This document shows positions 41,641 to 49,762 of a stretch of DNA of 64,000 nucleotides, piece after piece; position 1 is the stretch's first letter, and each line of letters opens with the position of its first letter. Origin of the DNA: CBDCWQ01 sp965223435 (GTDB taxonomy: Bacteria > Myxococcota > Kuafuiibacteriia > Kuafuiibacteriales > Kuafuiibacteriaceae); assembly GCA_965223435.1 (NCBI GenBank), contig CBDCWQ010000022.1, positions 806,001 through 870,000 on the forward strand, read 5' to 3'. The notes under the pieces were generated by a model. That model searched no databases, had not been told where the DNA came from, and saw only the letters and a list, made by a program, of their open reading frames with translations. The translations under genes and the position numbers were made by a program.

Positions 41641-42579
41641 TTATGAGAGAGCGCACGAACCAACGTGCCCCAAGCGAGTGAACTCTGGGCCCGGGGCAGC
41701 CTCAAAAACTCGCCCATCGGGAAGCGTCACTGCAATCGCGTGTAGGGCCAACCGGCTGCGGCGGCGCAGGGGGTCATCGGGTCCGTAGAGCGGATCGCCG
41801 AGCATGGGCGCACCGGCATGGGCCAGGTGGGCTCGAACCTGATGCCTGCGCCCGGTGCGGGTTTCGGCTTCAACCAGGACCAGACCCCCTGGTCGGCGAT
41901 CGACAAACCGATAGCGCGTCTCGGCAGCCAAACCCCCCCCTTTCGGAACCAGGCGCACCCGATGCGGCGCCTGCTGCTGGACATCCATGGATACGGTACC
42001 CTGCTTGGGGAGCCGCTGGTCTGGGTCGAACACCCAGGCCAGATAGCGCTTAAGAATCTGGTGGCTTCGGAACTGGTCGCGGAGAAGACGTCTCGTCTTC
42101 AGATCTTTCGCAGCCAGCACCACCCCAGATGTGCCCGTATCAAGCCGGTGAACCACTCCCCCCTCCAGGGGTGGTCCCGCGGTCGCCACCGATGGAGACC
42201 AAGCCACCGCGGCCCCCAAGAGCGTCCCGCGTTCGCGGGGCCTTAGCGGAAGAGTCGGCAGCCCCGAAGGCTTGGCGAGCGCCAACAGATGCACATCCTC
42301 GTAGAGCCGAACGGTGGCGCATCGGGCCTTCTCGTCCGGTTCGGGGACCCATTCGGTCCTAAAGACAAATTCGGCCAGCGACACCGCTTCGCCCCCCGAG
42401 ACACGGAGTCCAGGAGAAAACACGCGGCCATTGACCGTAATGCGGCCCTCTCGAAGCCCACGGCGCACCTCGCTCATAGAGCCTCGGCGCCCGGTATGTT
42501 GGAGAGCCTCATGGATCGCCCGATCTGCCCGTTGATCCTTGCTTTCGGGGGGTAACTCTAGGCTATCACGCGCAGTCAT
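41641..42579 (-). CDS. RluA-family rRNA/tRNA pseudouridine synthase
   Basis: The predicted 312-residue protein starts at ATG 42579 (MTARDSLELPPES); an upstream frame would overlap the EF-hand gene. It has an N-terminal S4-like RNA-binding part (RGLREGRITVNGRVFSPGLRVSGGE) and the pseudouridine synthase core with the catalytic Asp in GGVVHRLDTGTSGVVLAAK. Motif III, ETRTGRRHQVRAHLAHAG, is complete. RluA enzymes convert specific uridines to pseudouridine in 23S rRNA or tRNA. The exact site is not predictable. It is downstream of the EF-hand gene on the same strand. Confidence 0.92.
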   Translation of the reverse strand: MTARDSLELPPESKDQRADRAIHEALQHTGRRGSMSEVRRGLREGRITVNGRVFSPGLRVSGGEAVSLAEFVFRTEWVPEPDEKARCATVRLYEDVHLLALAKPSGLPTLPLRPRERGTLLGAAVAWSPSVATAGPPLEGGVVHRLDTGTSGVVLAAKDLKTRRLLRDQFRSHQILKRYLAWVFDPDQRLPKQGTVSMDVQQQAPHRVRLVPKGGGLAAETRYRFVDRRPGGLVLVEAETRTGRRHQVRAHLAHAGAPMLGDPLYGPDDPLRRRSRLALHAIAVTLPDGRVFEAAPGPEFTRLGHVGSCALS

Positions 42580-42655
42580 AACGGAAGCCCGCGGCAGGTC
42601 CACCCTGGCCCCGAGCCGGCCCCGGGCCCCACGGGCGTGAGAAATCGGTCGCACC

Positions 42656-43084
42656 TCAGGATGATTTGGGCTTCTTCGGGCGGCGGACCTGAGGCCGAAT
42701 CTTGGATTTGGCAGCGCTCTTGCCTTTGCTGCCGGCCTCCGCGGGCTCGCCGGGCTGGCCATCAGAGGCCGGGCGACGATCCGGGCGGGCAGGTTTGCCC
42801 ATTTGTTCGTGCAGATATTGGGCGAGCGCATCCACGGGGATGGCCTTCACCTCGTCACCCCTTATCGATTCGACCGATTTCCAGACGGACTTGGCCAATG
42901 CTTGGGACAGCCACGCACCACCGATGCGGTTTTTCTCGAGGAACTGCGCCGCTTCGGTCAGCGTGACCGCGCCGTCTCCGTCGCCGTCGTGCTTGCCCAG
43001 TTTCTGCGAAAGCTCAGAAGCGGGCACCACCTTTCCGCGACCAAGCCTTTGTCGAAGTGTAACGGGGAGATCGAAACCAGCCAC
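42656..43084 (-). CDS. EF-hand calcium-binding protein, small
   Basis: A 142-residue protein from GTG 43084. A canonical EF-hand loop is seen in KHDGDGDGAVTLTEAAQFLE (about residues 31-50): Asp at positions 1, 3 and 5 of the loop, Gly at 6 and Glu at 12, all required for Ca2+ binding. The remaining N-terminal part is helical, while residues about 105-142 are a disordered Lys/Arg/Pro/Ser-rich tail (KSKIRPQVRRPKKPKSS). There is no signal peptide, so it acts in the cytoplasm. Function unknown; a calcium-sensing adaptor role is inferred. Confidence 0.65.
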   Translation of the reverse strand: MAGFDLPVTLRQRLGRGKVVPASELSQKLGKHDGDGDGAVTLTEAAQFLEKNRIGGAWLSQALAKSVWKSVESIRGDEVKAIPVDALAQYLHEQMGKPARPDRRPASDGQPGEPAEAGSKGKSAAKSKIRPQVRRPKKPKSS

Positions 43085-43179
43085 CCAATGGATCTACACC
43101 AAGGGTCAAGTCCGGGTCCAGTAACTTGTAGGCTAGGGAGATCGCCCGGCCCTCGTGGAGAATTTTACCCAGGTCAGCG

Positions 43180-44115
43180 TTACTCCACCGTATAGGTCTG
43201 AGAGGTCTGGTCGCAGGTCAGGGTCAGTGCGAGGTGTCGGGGCTCTTCGGGGTGAACCGACAGCGTACAATCCACGACCAGCGTCTCACCCGACTCAACG
43301 GGCCGAGGGACGAACGGCAGGCAGGTTTGCCCCCAATGGGTTTCGGGTTCATCCGGACCGGTGTCCAGGCACGCTGCATCAGCCAGCTCGGCGACAAACC
43401 AACCGACAAATCCGTGAAGGGTCCCGGACCGGAGCGCGGAGAAACGGAGCTGCTTAGAAATGGAGACATCTCGATAGTGGGCGGTAGACAGGTCTAGAGA
43501 CAACAACGGCTGCGCAGCGCTCAAAAGCGCGTGGGCCTCTACGCGTCCCTGGAATCCGCGACCCTGGCCCCGCTCGAGGCCCTCAACAGCCGTGAAGTCG
43601 AGGCCATGAATGGGCTGGCGCCAAAAGCCAGGCCCGTCGAAATAGTAGAGGAGCGGATCTTCGATGGGCGCCAGGAAGAGAACCGCGGACCTGGGAATCA
43701 TGCGACCATTTCGCTTGAGGTGGGCGTCGCGTGCTTTCAGAACGTCCTCGAGCATTCCTTCCACAAAGGCCAGATTGCCCAGCCACTCGCTCACAAGCAC
43801 ATCGACCGATTCCGGGAGGGTGAGCTCCGCGACCGGACCGCGGAAGATCTTCACCACGTCCGCCAATCCGTTCGCTTTGACGAGATTGGCTGCAGCCTGG
43901 GCGATGGCGGACTGCTCTACCGCATAAACCCGAGCTGCCCCTGCGCGCGCCGCAAGCATGGCCAAGACGCCGGTCCCGGTGCCCACATCGAGCACGACAT
44001 CGCCGGGGCGCACCGCCTGGGTCAGTGCCTTCGCAAAGGCCGAGGTCCGCGGCCGATCGCGAATCATGCGGCGATGAAGCTCGAGGTCCCCGTAGCGCTC
44101 AAAAAACTCGTCCAA
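43180..44115 (-). CDS. PRMT-type protein arginine methyltransferase
   Basis: A 311-residue protein from TTG 44115, which has AGGAA upstream; starting at the ATG would cut the PRMT N-terminal YGDLELHRRMIRD (residues 8-20). The Rossmann core has the SAM motif DVGTGTGVL (43-51) and acidic Glu67. The double-E loop is present as SEWLGNLAFVEGM, with Glu110 and Glu119 spaced nine residues apart as in PRMT1, and the THW loop reads ETHWGQT (258-264). The beta-barrel end completes the PRMT fold. PRMTs methylate arginines in proteins, and bacterial members are uncommon. The lexA gene ends 74 bp upstream. Confidence 0.85.
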   Translation of the reverse strand: MDEFFERYGDLELHRRMIRDRPRTSAFAKALTQAVRPGDVVLDVGTGTGVLAMLAARAGAARVYAVEQSAIAQAAANLVKANGLADVVKIFRGPVAELTLPESVDVLVSEWLGNLAFVEGMLEDVLKARDAHLKRNGRMIPRSAVLFLAPIEDPLLYYFDGPGFWRQPIHGLDFTAVEGLERGQGRGFQGRVEAHALLSAAQPLLSLDLSTAHYRDVSISKQLRFSALRSGTLHGFVGWFVAELADAACLDTGPDEPETHWGQTCLPFVPRPVESGETLVVDCTLSVHPEEPRHLALTLTCDQTSQTYTVE

Positions 44116-44201
44116 TCGGCGTTCCTAACCCATCCGGCCATGAAACACGAGGTTCTCGTAGCCTCAAAAACCGCGCCCGTTCGGCCTTCCTAACCCATTC
44201 G
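44069..44201. repeat. Imperfect tandem duplication at the lexA-PRMT junction
   Basis: A roughly 66-bp stretch at 44069-44134 is repeated at 44135-44201 with about 80 percent identity and one gap. The shared elements include GTTCCTAACCCAT or CTTCCTAACCCAT, CTCAAAAA and CATGAA-like pieces. On the minus strand, one copy covers the lexA stop region and the other the PRMT start, so the PRMT start and its upstream part appear to come from a duplicated lexA-end-plus-PRMT-start segment. Confidence 0.7.
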
Positions 44202-44864
44202 GCGGTAGACGCCACACACGATCCCCAGGATGGATGTCTGCCTGAAATCCTGATGCCGCACCACGATGGGTTCCATCTGGTCGTTCTCGGGCACAAACAG
44301 AACCTTGTCGCCTTGCGGGACAAAACGCTTTACGGTGGCCTCTCCGTCAATCATCGCCACCACAATGTCATTGGGTCGGGCCTCGAGCTGTTTGCGGACA
44401 AAAATGTAGTCTCCATCAAATATGCCCGCATTGATCATCGAGTCGCCCGTCACCCGAAGGGCGAAGGTCTTGCTCTTCGCGTGCCTTCCTAGGAAAAAGC
44501 TGTCCACGTGGACCGTGGCTTCCACGTGCTCTTCGGCCAAAATAGGCGCCCCAGCAGCGACCCGCCCCAGCACGGGGATGGCGACCGTGTCGCCTTGGGG
44601 CAACATCGCTGGAAGCACATTGCCGAAGCTCACCGGCTCTTGAGGAACCAACGATTTGACCGGGCGTAGAGCTCTGGACTTGAGTCCTTCGCGCTTGAGA
44701 TAACCCTTGCGTTCCAAGGCTTTGAGATGATCATTGACCCCGTTGGTTGACCGAATGCCCATCTGTTCGCCAATCTCACGAATGGTCGGCGGATATCCCA
44801 ACTCTTGGATGCGGGTGCTGATGAAGTCGAGGATCTGTCGTTGTCGCTCTGTCAGGCCTTGCAT
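44190..44864 (-). CDS. lexA: LexA SOS repressor
   Basis: The predicted 224-residue protein has an N-terminal winged helix (LTERQRQILDFI, GYPPTIREIGEQMGIRSTNGVNDHLKALERKGYL) and a C-terminal self-cleaving protease domain. The cleavage bond is Ala104-Gly105 (VAAGAPI), and the Ser142-Lys179 dyad (TGDSMINAG, GEATVKRF) is intact. RecA-ssDNA triggers self-cleavage and frees SOS genes. An open frame to 44909 is unlikely because it would cover the operator; I start at ATG 44864. A candidate operator lies at 44884-44900, consistent with autoregulation. Confidence 0.95.
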   Translation of the reverse strand: MQGLTERQRQILDFISTRIQELGYPPTIREIGEQMGIRSTNGVNDHLKALERKGYLKREGLKSRALRPVKSLVPQEPVSFGNVLPAMLPQGDTVAIPVLGRVAAGAPILAEEHVEATVHVDSFFLGRHAKSKTFALRVTGDSMINAGIFDGDYIFVRKQLEARPNDIVVAMIDGEATVKRFVPQGDKVLFVPENDQMEPIVVRHQDFRQTSILGIVCGVYRRMG

Positions 44865-44883
44865 TGTCTGGCGAAGGAGCCTA

Positions 44884-44900
44884 TCTGAACACTTGTGTAT
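44884..44900 (-). promoter_or_regulatory. Candidate LexA operator
   Basis: On the minus strand this reads ATACACAAGTGTTCAGA. It shares the GTTCAG half and most of the left part with the myxobacterial LexA motif CTRHAMRYBYGTTCAGS, differing at three positions. It is 20 bp upstream of the lexA start, so LexA would repress its own gene. Confidence 0.45.
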
Positions 44901-45039
44901 ACGCAACATTTGAGCCCCTTCCGTTCATAACCCTCCAAAATAATTAGAAAAGCTTGTCCCGTCATCGACAGGCTCTCGAGGCCCTGTGCCGGTCCTCGGC
45001 CTCAGTCTATGCTGAGGATCTCAGGAAGAAGAAGGAATC

Positions 45040-45468
45040 ATGCGAGACCGCGACCCATCTCAGGAAGACCCCAAAAAAAGCTCCGACCGCAGCCCAAAAC
45101 TCAAGAAAGTTCGTACCGCCCACGGTACGCGGGTGTTTCGTCGAGTCACGTGCGAACGCTGCGGTGCCCACGATCAAATTCACTTTGCGCCCAAAAAGGC
45201 AGGACAAGCGTTTTGTCGTCGATGCGCCGAAGAGGTTCTCGGCGTCGTCGACCCCGATGGCTCGCGCCTCGAGCACACATTCACGTGCACCGGCTGCGGT
45301 CGCATCAAACGCGGACGGGGAAAGAACCCCCCACCTTCTCTTTTGTGCGCGGACTGCATCGGGGGAATCGCAACCGCCCAGGGCACACGAGCGAAATCGG
45401 GTAGGCGGGTCTCCGAGCGAATCGTCGTGGTCCCCAAAGTGGACCCGCCCCCAACAGGAGCCGAATGA
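45040..45468 (+). CDS. Zinc-ribbon protein with two CxxC pairs per module
   Basis: A 142-residue protein with two treble-clef or zinc-ribbon-like modules. The first is VTCERCGAHDQIHF with FCRRCAEEVLG (CxxC-x17-CxxC), and the second is FTCTGCGRIKRG with LLCADCIGG. The basic, unstructured ends suggest nucleic-acid binding. I do not recognise a named family, although small Cys4 proteins of this kind occur in deltaproteobacteria. The stop overlaps the next gene's ATG (ATGA at 45465-45468), so it is coupled to the outer-membrane protein gene. The two have no obvious shared job. Confidence 0.65.
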   Translation: MRDRDPSQEDPKKSSDRSPKLKKVRTAHGTRVFRRVTCERCGAHDQIHFAPKKAGQAFCRRCAEEVLGVVDPDGSRLEHTFTCTGCGRIKRGRGKNPPPSLLCADCIGGIATAQGTRAKSGRRVSERIVVVPKVDPPPTGAE

Positions 45469-46955
45469 ACCTTGCCGTTTCACTTTTGCTGTCCACCTTA
45501 GCCGCGCAAGCGTCGCCCTCCGAGGTGTCTGGACCACCACAACCGACCGGGACCACAGTCGCCCCCTTCATTAAAGGAGAACTGGCCCACGCAGGCTCCA
45601 TTCGGCTCATTCCAAAACAATCGTTCTTGGGTATCCGCCTTGGATTTCTCCTTCAAGACATCACCCTGTTCATGAGCGTCGCTCCCAAAGCAGATCTGGA
45701 GTTTCTCGACCGTAAACTCCGGGTGGGCCTAGAAGCGCCGCTCAACTTCGAATTTTATGACATCGAAGACGCCGTAGACGCGGGTGGAGCCAAAGGTGGA
45801 TTCAATCACTTTGGACGACTCAGAAAGCAAGACTACGATGAAGTTCGAGATTTCGTGAAGTTTCTTCGCTATCTCACCTACGGCCGAAAAGAAGACCATC
45901 TGTTTGTCAATGTGGGGCAGCTTTACGCCACCTCACTCGGCCACGGAACGATCATGCGGCGCTACGCCGGAAACGTGGACATCAACCGCACCGCCGTGGG
46001 CGTAGAAGTCAATGCCTACGGCGACTACGGCGGTTTCGAGTTTTCGTTGGCCGATATCACCCGTGGCAACCTTTTTGGCGGATTAGGATTCATCAAACCC
46101 TTATCCTTTTTTAGCCAAGATCCGGTGGCACGTTCCTTGTCCATCGGCGTGACTTGGGCAACCGATCAAAAAGCCCCCCTGTCCCTGGTTCGAAACCCAC
46201 CGATCGGAAGCTCACCCATCGGGTCCATTGTGGTCAACGACGCCGACATTCCCGAAACCCAAAACCGAGCGGTCAGCTTGATCGGTGTAGACGCGGAAGT
46301 AAAATTCCTCAAAACGCGTCGGATCGATCTCAAAGCTTACGCTGACATTTCCTTCCTCAATGTTGGTGGTAACGGCGTAAGTATGGGCGTTCTCGGGCGC
46401 TACAACTTCCACGACGACAGCACGATTCATTTGCTTCGAACGCGATTCGAACTCCGAAGCTATTCCGCAAACTACCAACCGGGCTATTTCGACTCACTCT
46501 ATGAATTTCAAAAGGTCCAATACCTTTTGGACGCCAAGTCTGAAGACCCCAACTTCTCTACCAAACAGGCCTTTATCTCGGGCCGTCAAGGCGACCGTCG
46601 TTTCGGCCTCTACCTCGAAGCCAGCTACTCTCTTCCGGGCTGGTTCGTCTTTGCGTTTGCCTTCGAAACAGAAAGCGGCGGCCAGGACGAACACCTCATG
46701 CTCCACACCGAAGTTCCACTTCGCTTTCTTGACCTATTTGCGACCTACCACCAGCGCAACATTGGCAAGCTCTTTAGCTTCACGCGAAACGACGTCCTGT
46801 TTGCAGGAGCGCGCCTCCAAATCCTCCCGGTTTTATTCCTAAACGGGCGCATCCAAAAGAGCTTCGTCTGGGACCGCGACGACTACAACGGACTCGGTGG
46901 CTACGAAGAAGAAACCCGATACCAAATCGATATCGAGTTTGGCTTTAAGATTTAA
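45465..46955 (+). CDS. Predicted outer-membrane beta-barrel protein
   Basis: A 496-residue exported protein with a Sec signal (MNLAVSLLLSTLAAQA) and a mature part made of alternating polar and aromatic strands (GSIRLIPKQSFLGIRLGFLLQD, HLFVNVGQLYATSLGHGTIMRRYAGN, RIDLKAYADISFLNVGGNGV, GRRFGLY-type strands), ending in a hydrophobic residue (IEFGFKI). This is the pattern of a large outer-membrane barrel or porin, about 20 strands. The function, such as transport of a specific solute, cannot be read. The TAC-rich aromatic girdles fit the outer membrane. Confidence 0.75.
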   Translation: MNLAVSLLLSTLAAQASPSEVSGPPQPTGTTVAPFIKGELAHAGSIRLIPKQSFLGIRLGFLLQDITLFMSVAPKADLEFLDRKLRVGLEAPLNFEFYDIEDAVDAGGAKGGFNHFGRLRKQDYDEVRDFVKFLRYLTYGRKEDHLFVNVGQLYATSLGHGTIMRRYAGNVDINRTAVGVEVNAYGDYGGFEFSLADITRGNLFGGLGFIKPLSFFSQDPVARSLSIGVTWATDQKAPLSLVRNPPIGSSPIGSIVVNDADIPETQNRAVSLIGVDAEVKFLKTRRIDLKAYADISFLNVGGNGVSMGVLGRYNFHDDSTIHLLRTRFELRSYSANYQPGYFDSLYEFQKVQYLLDAKSEDPNFSTKQAFISGRQGDRRFGLYLEASYSLPGWFVFAFAFETESGGQDEHLMLHTEVPLRFLDLFATYHQRNIGKLFSFTRNDVLFAGARLQILPVLFLNGRIQKSFVWDRDDYNGLGGYEEETRYQIDIEFGFKI

Positions 46956-46986
46956 ACGGAAACGCACATGTGATTAGAGAATCTCG

Positions 46987-47835
46987 ATGACCTTCGGTGT
47001 CCGCATGCAGACGGGTAGGACTGCGAGAAAGTGGACCAAGCAAAGGTGGCGATGTCCGCGAGGCCCGGGAACGCTGTTTCGAAAGGCGTTATCGATCAAA
47101 TACCTATTTGGCCGCGATCGAGCGGAAGTCACGCGCTTTTTGCTGACTCCTTACCCATTCCATTTTCCCACTCAAAAGCGTGTCCGGTTTCTCAAGCAAC
47201 TGATACAGACCACCAACGCAGTTCGCGGGTACCACACGCTCTGTGAAATACTTCGGGTGTGTGACTCCATTTTCTCCCTAGGAGACAAAGAAGACATCGT
47301 CGTAGTGGAGGCTGGCGCAGGGTCTGGCGCAAGCACCGCAAAACTCAGCCTGGCAACCCAAATTGTTGGAGGACGTTTGGTTGTTTTTGACAGCTTCCGG
47401 GGCATTCCTGCCAACGATGAGGAGCACCGGCTTCTCGATGGGACACCGCTCCGGTTCAGGCGGGGCGCGTTTCGCGGTCGGATGGCCGCTGTCAAGAAGA
47501 GGGTCTCGAAATATGGGGCCATCGAAGTCTGCGACTTCAAAAAGGGCCTGTTTGAAGAAACGCTTCTATCCTTCCACGAGACCATCGACGTGGCGCTCCT
47601 CGACGTTGACTTGGAAGCATCCACCCGAACATGTACCCGCCGTCTCTACCCCCTGCTGAAGGCTCACGGATCATTGTTCAGCCAAGACGGCCACCTTCAA
47701 CGAACCGTTGATCTTTTTTCCAATCCGAGCTTTTGGCACCATGAAGTCGAAGTTGAGGCTCCACACATCGATGGACTCGGGAGCCAGAAGCTCCTCAAGA
47801 TCAATGCAGGTAAGCTCCGGGATCCCAACTGCTAA
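46987..47835 (+). CDS. TylF/MycF-like methyltransferase
   Basis: A 282-residue protein. The N-terminal about 60 residues are basic. The methyltransferase core has the SAM loop VVEAGAGSGASTAKLSLA (about residues 100-117), the next strand GRLVVFDSFRGIP typical of TylF-like macrocin O-methyltransferases, and DVALLDVDLEASTRTCTRRLYPLL with the metal-binding aspartates of the family (DxD-like). TylF enzymes methylate sugars or lipids with Mg2+. Here the substrate is unknown. It stands 31 bp after the barrel gene. The last residues (GKLRDPNC) end at a clear stop. Confidence 0.75.
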   Translation: MTFGVRMQTGRTARKWTKQRWRCPRGPGTLFRKALSIKYLFGRDRAEVTRFLLTPYPFHFPTQKRVRFLKQLIQTTNAVRGYHTLCEILRVCDSIFSLGDKEDIVVVEAGAGSGASTAKLSLATQIVGGRLVVFDSFRGIPANDEEHRLLDGTPLRFRRGAFRGRMAAVKKRVSKYGAIEVCDFKKGLFEETLLSFHETIDVALLDVDLEASTRTCTRRLYPLLKAHGSLFSQDGHLQRTVDLFSNPSFWHHEVEVEAPHIDGLGSQKLLKINAGKLRDPNC

Positions 47836-48039
47836 CCGGCCGTGGGGCCCACCTCGAAATAGACCGTGAGGTGGAACGTGACCCCTGTTTCGGGTAAAGC
47901 ACTTTTCAATGTCATGGTGTCGTCACTGAATGCCAGGTCAGCAAACCCTTGCTACGCATGGGAGGGACTTGTCATCGAGCGGCAAGGCAAGGAAGCCGAA
48001 GTCAGTGCAATAGCGACCACAATATTGATCAGGAATAGA

Positions 48040-48275
48040 AACACAATTGGGGATCGGCCAGTCAATCTGAATTTGAACGCGAATAGCCATTGCGATCGGG
48101 GTGAGACCCACCTGTGCACGACCACGACTTGCGACTCTTTTGACGCCCCGCACGAACCCCGCAGTCGCTGAGAAATATTGTCGCCCTTCATAAGGCCGTT
48201 TTTCCTTGGCCAATTGTGTTCTCGTTCGCGTTGAAACGTCGGTCACCAATTGTGTTCATGTTTGTGTTCAATAAT
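48040..48275. repeat. Degenerate short repeats in a gene-poor region
   Basis: The 11-mer CCAATTGTGTT occurs at 48210-48220 and 48246-48256 and as its inverse AACACAATTGG at 48040-48050. Around the two direct copies there is a rough hexamer repeat of GTGTTC-type units. The whole stretch 47836-48379 has no convincing gene. Confidence 0.6.
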
Positions 48276-48379
48276 GTCGCGAATGATCGAAAGTCTCGGG
48301 CTAGCCTCCGAGCCCGATGCAAGCAAAACGAATATCCACGAAAATCGTCTAGCGCCGAGCGAGGCGGGCCCTGACTCAA

Positions 48380-48883
48380 CTAATACACCTTCGCATTTCC
48401 ACTGTAGGTCAGGGCGACGGACACTCTGCGATTACCCTCTCCCTCAATGGTGAAAGTGGGACTTGAGACGGAGCTCAGTGTTCCCCTTCGGGTAAATCGT
48501 ACTTGGCCGTCTGGAATGCCAGGATCGAGCAGTTTGATGTTCGGGTTGTCCCATTCAACGATATCCACCGTAACTTCGTTCCCATTGGTGGCATCTTCGT
48601 CTTGGTCCATAAACAGCACATACTTTGATTGGGTATCGAGTCGAATACCCGCCTGAACCGCACGCACCGGCGGCACAACCGTGTTGTCAATCACCCGTCC
48701 CGAGGTTGCAATCTGCCGCGCCCGCCAGACATTTTGTACAAACCGTCTGGCGATTTGGCGCGTCTCTTGACGCCGCTGAGACTGCATAAAAGAAGTGATC
48801 GTCACGGTGCCGAGGATGGCAACAATGCCCACAACAACCATCATTTCTGCGAGGGTGAAGCCCCGAACATTCTTATTCTTCAT
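48380..48883 (-). CDS. Type II/IV secretion pseudopilin, GspH/FimT-like
   Basis: A 167-residue protein with a prepilin leader MKNKNVRG|FTLAEMMVVVGIVAILGTVTITSFM: cleavage after Gly8, N-terminal Phe, and Glu5 of the mature protein. The C-terminal part has the GspH/FimT beta strands (IDNTVVPPVRAVQAGIRLD, YVLFMDQDEDATNG, VSVALTYSGNAKVY). It would be processed by a PilD-type peptidase and join a type IV pilus or type II secretion pseudopilus. No other pilus gene is intact nearby, except a possible fragment upstream. Confidence 0.85.
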   Translation of the reverse strand: MKNKNVRGFTLAEMMVVVGIVAILGTVTITSFMQSQRRQETRQIARRFVQNVWRARQIATSGRVIDNTVVPPVRAVQAGIRLDTQSKYVLFMDQDEDATNGNEVTVDIVEWDNPNIKLLDPGIPDGQVRFTRRGTLSSVSSPTFTIEGEGNRRVSVALTYSGNAKVY

Positions 48884-48929
48884 GCGCGTCTCCTTATCGA
48901 CCGTGGACAGTTCTGGTGATCTGTCCGGG

Positions 48930-49139
48930 TCATCGTTCTACCGCAACAAAAGCCTCTGTACGAACTTCTGCCGTCGCGTTGTCACCATGGGTATATGAAA
49001 CCGTTGAAAGCTCATAGACTAAGACCTGGGAGGTCAAAGTTGTGTTTTCGCGGGGACCCATTCTTAGGAAACGAGTCGTTCCCTTACCGTCTTGATTGAA
49101 ACAGGCAGTGTAGTTCACTTGATGACGACGTGTCAGCAT
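48930..49139 (-). pseudogene. Short gene fragment, possibly a minor pilin remnant
   Basis: A 69-codon frame (MLTRRHQVNYTACFNQDGK, ending TLTSQVLVYELSTVSYTH..., FVAVER) lies 46 bp upstream of the pseudopilin gene on the same strand. It has no prepilin leader, no ribosome site and no signal peptide, and resembles the C-terminal beta strands of a minor pilin. It could be a small real gene or what is left of a pilin gene. Treat as uncertain. Confidence 0.35.
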
Positions 49140-49762
49140 CTTTGCAATTCCCGGTCAGTCTCATTCGTATGCAGACTCCGGACCATGCCCCCCAGACTCT
49201 GATTTTGAGTAACAGCTATGCATAGATCGGCCATCACCCCGCAATTATTTGTAACGAACAATCCAGATATTGTCGAACCCACAAAGTACGTATGCAATAC
49301 CCCTCTTGCCCATAATCACACAGACTTGCGGTTGTCATCATTACCTATCCTATGAATCTCGCTTCGCGGTAGCATTCATGACCTTATGCGCACGCGGGTT
49401 TAGTCCCTTTGGCTCACTTCATCTGGGCCTAACTCTATGAAGTAACCGTTTTGTGCCTCACCTCGCTCGCGAAAGCTCATAGACATAACCAGCACCATCA
49501 GAAGGATTGGAGCTGGTCACACAAGGACTCGATCCACAATACTCAACATCGGCCGGCTTCGGATTATTGTGTGGAAAACCGCAGGCAAAGTTCCATGCAC
49601 CACCATAGTATCCATTTCCCGCGCCCCCCTCACCTCAGCGCAACACGACTCTCTCAAAGCGCAACATAGATATCGCACTCTGCACTTTGCAGCTTTAAGG
49701 ACTACAACGGAGCCGAGCCAAGGACAAACAAGATGCTTCCTTCGAGCCCAAAACCCAGGAGA
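49140..49762. other. Gene-free, lower-GC stretch
   Basis: No credible gene is seen in these 623 bp. It is visibly richer in A and T than its surroundings, and short frames on both strands lack ribosome sites and coding patterns. It may be the remains of a pilin or accessory gene. Confidence 0.6.

Noticed and set aside
46126..46140. Sigma-54-like TGGCAC-N5-TTGT element
   Set aside because: It lies deep inside the outer-membrane barrel gene with no gene start downstream, and the -12 element lacks the expected GC.
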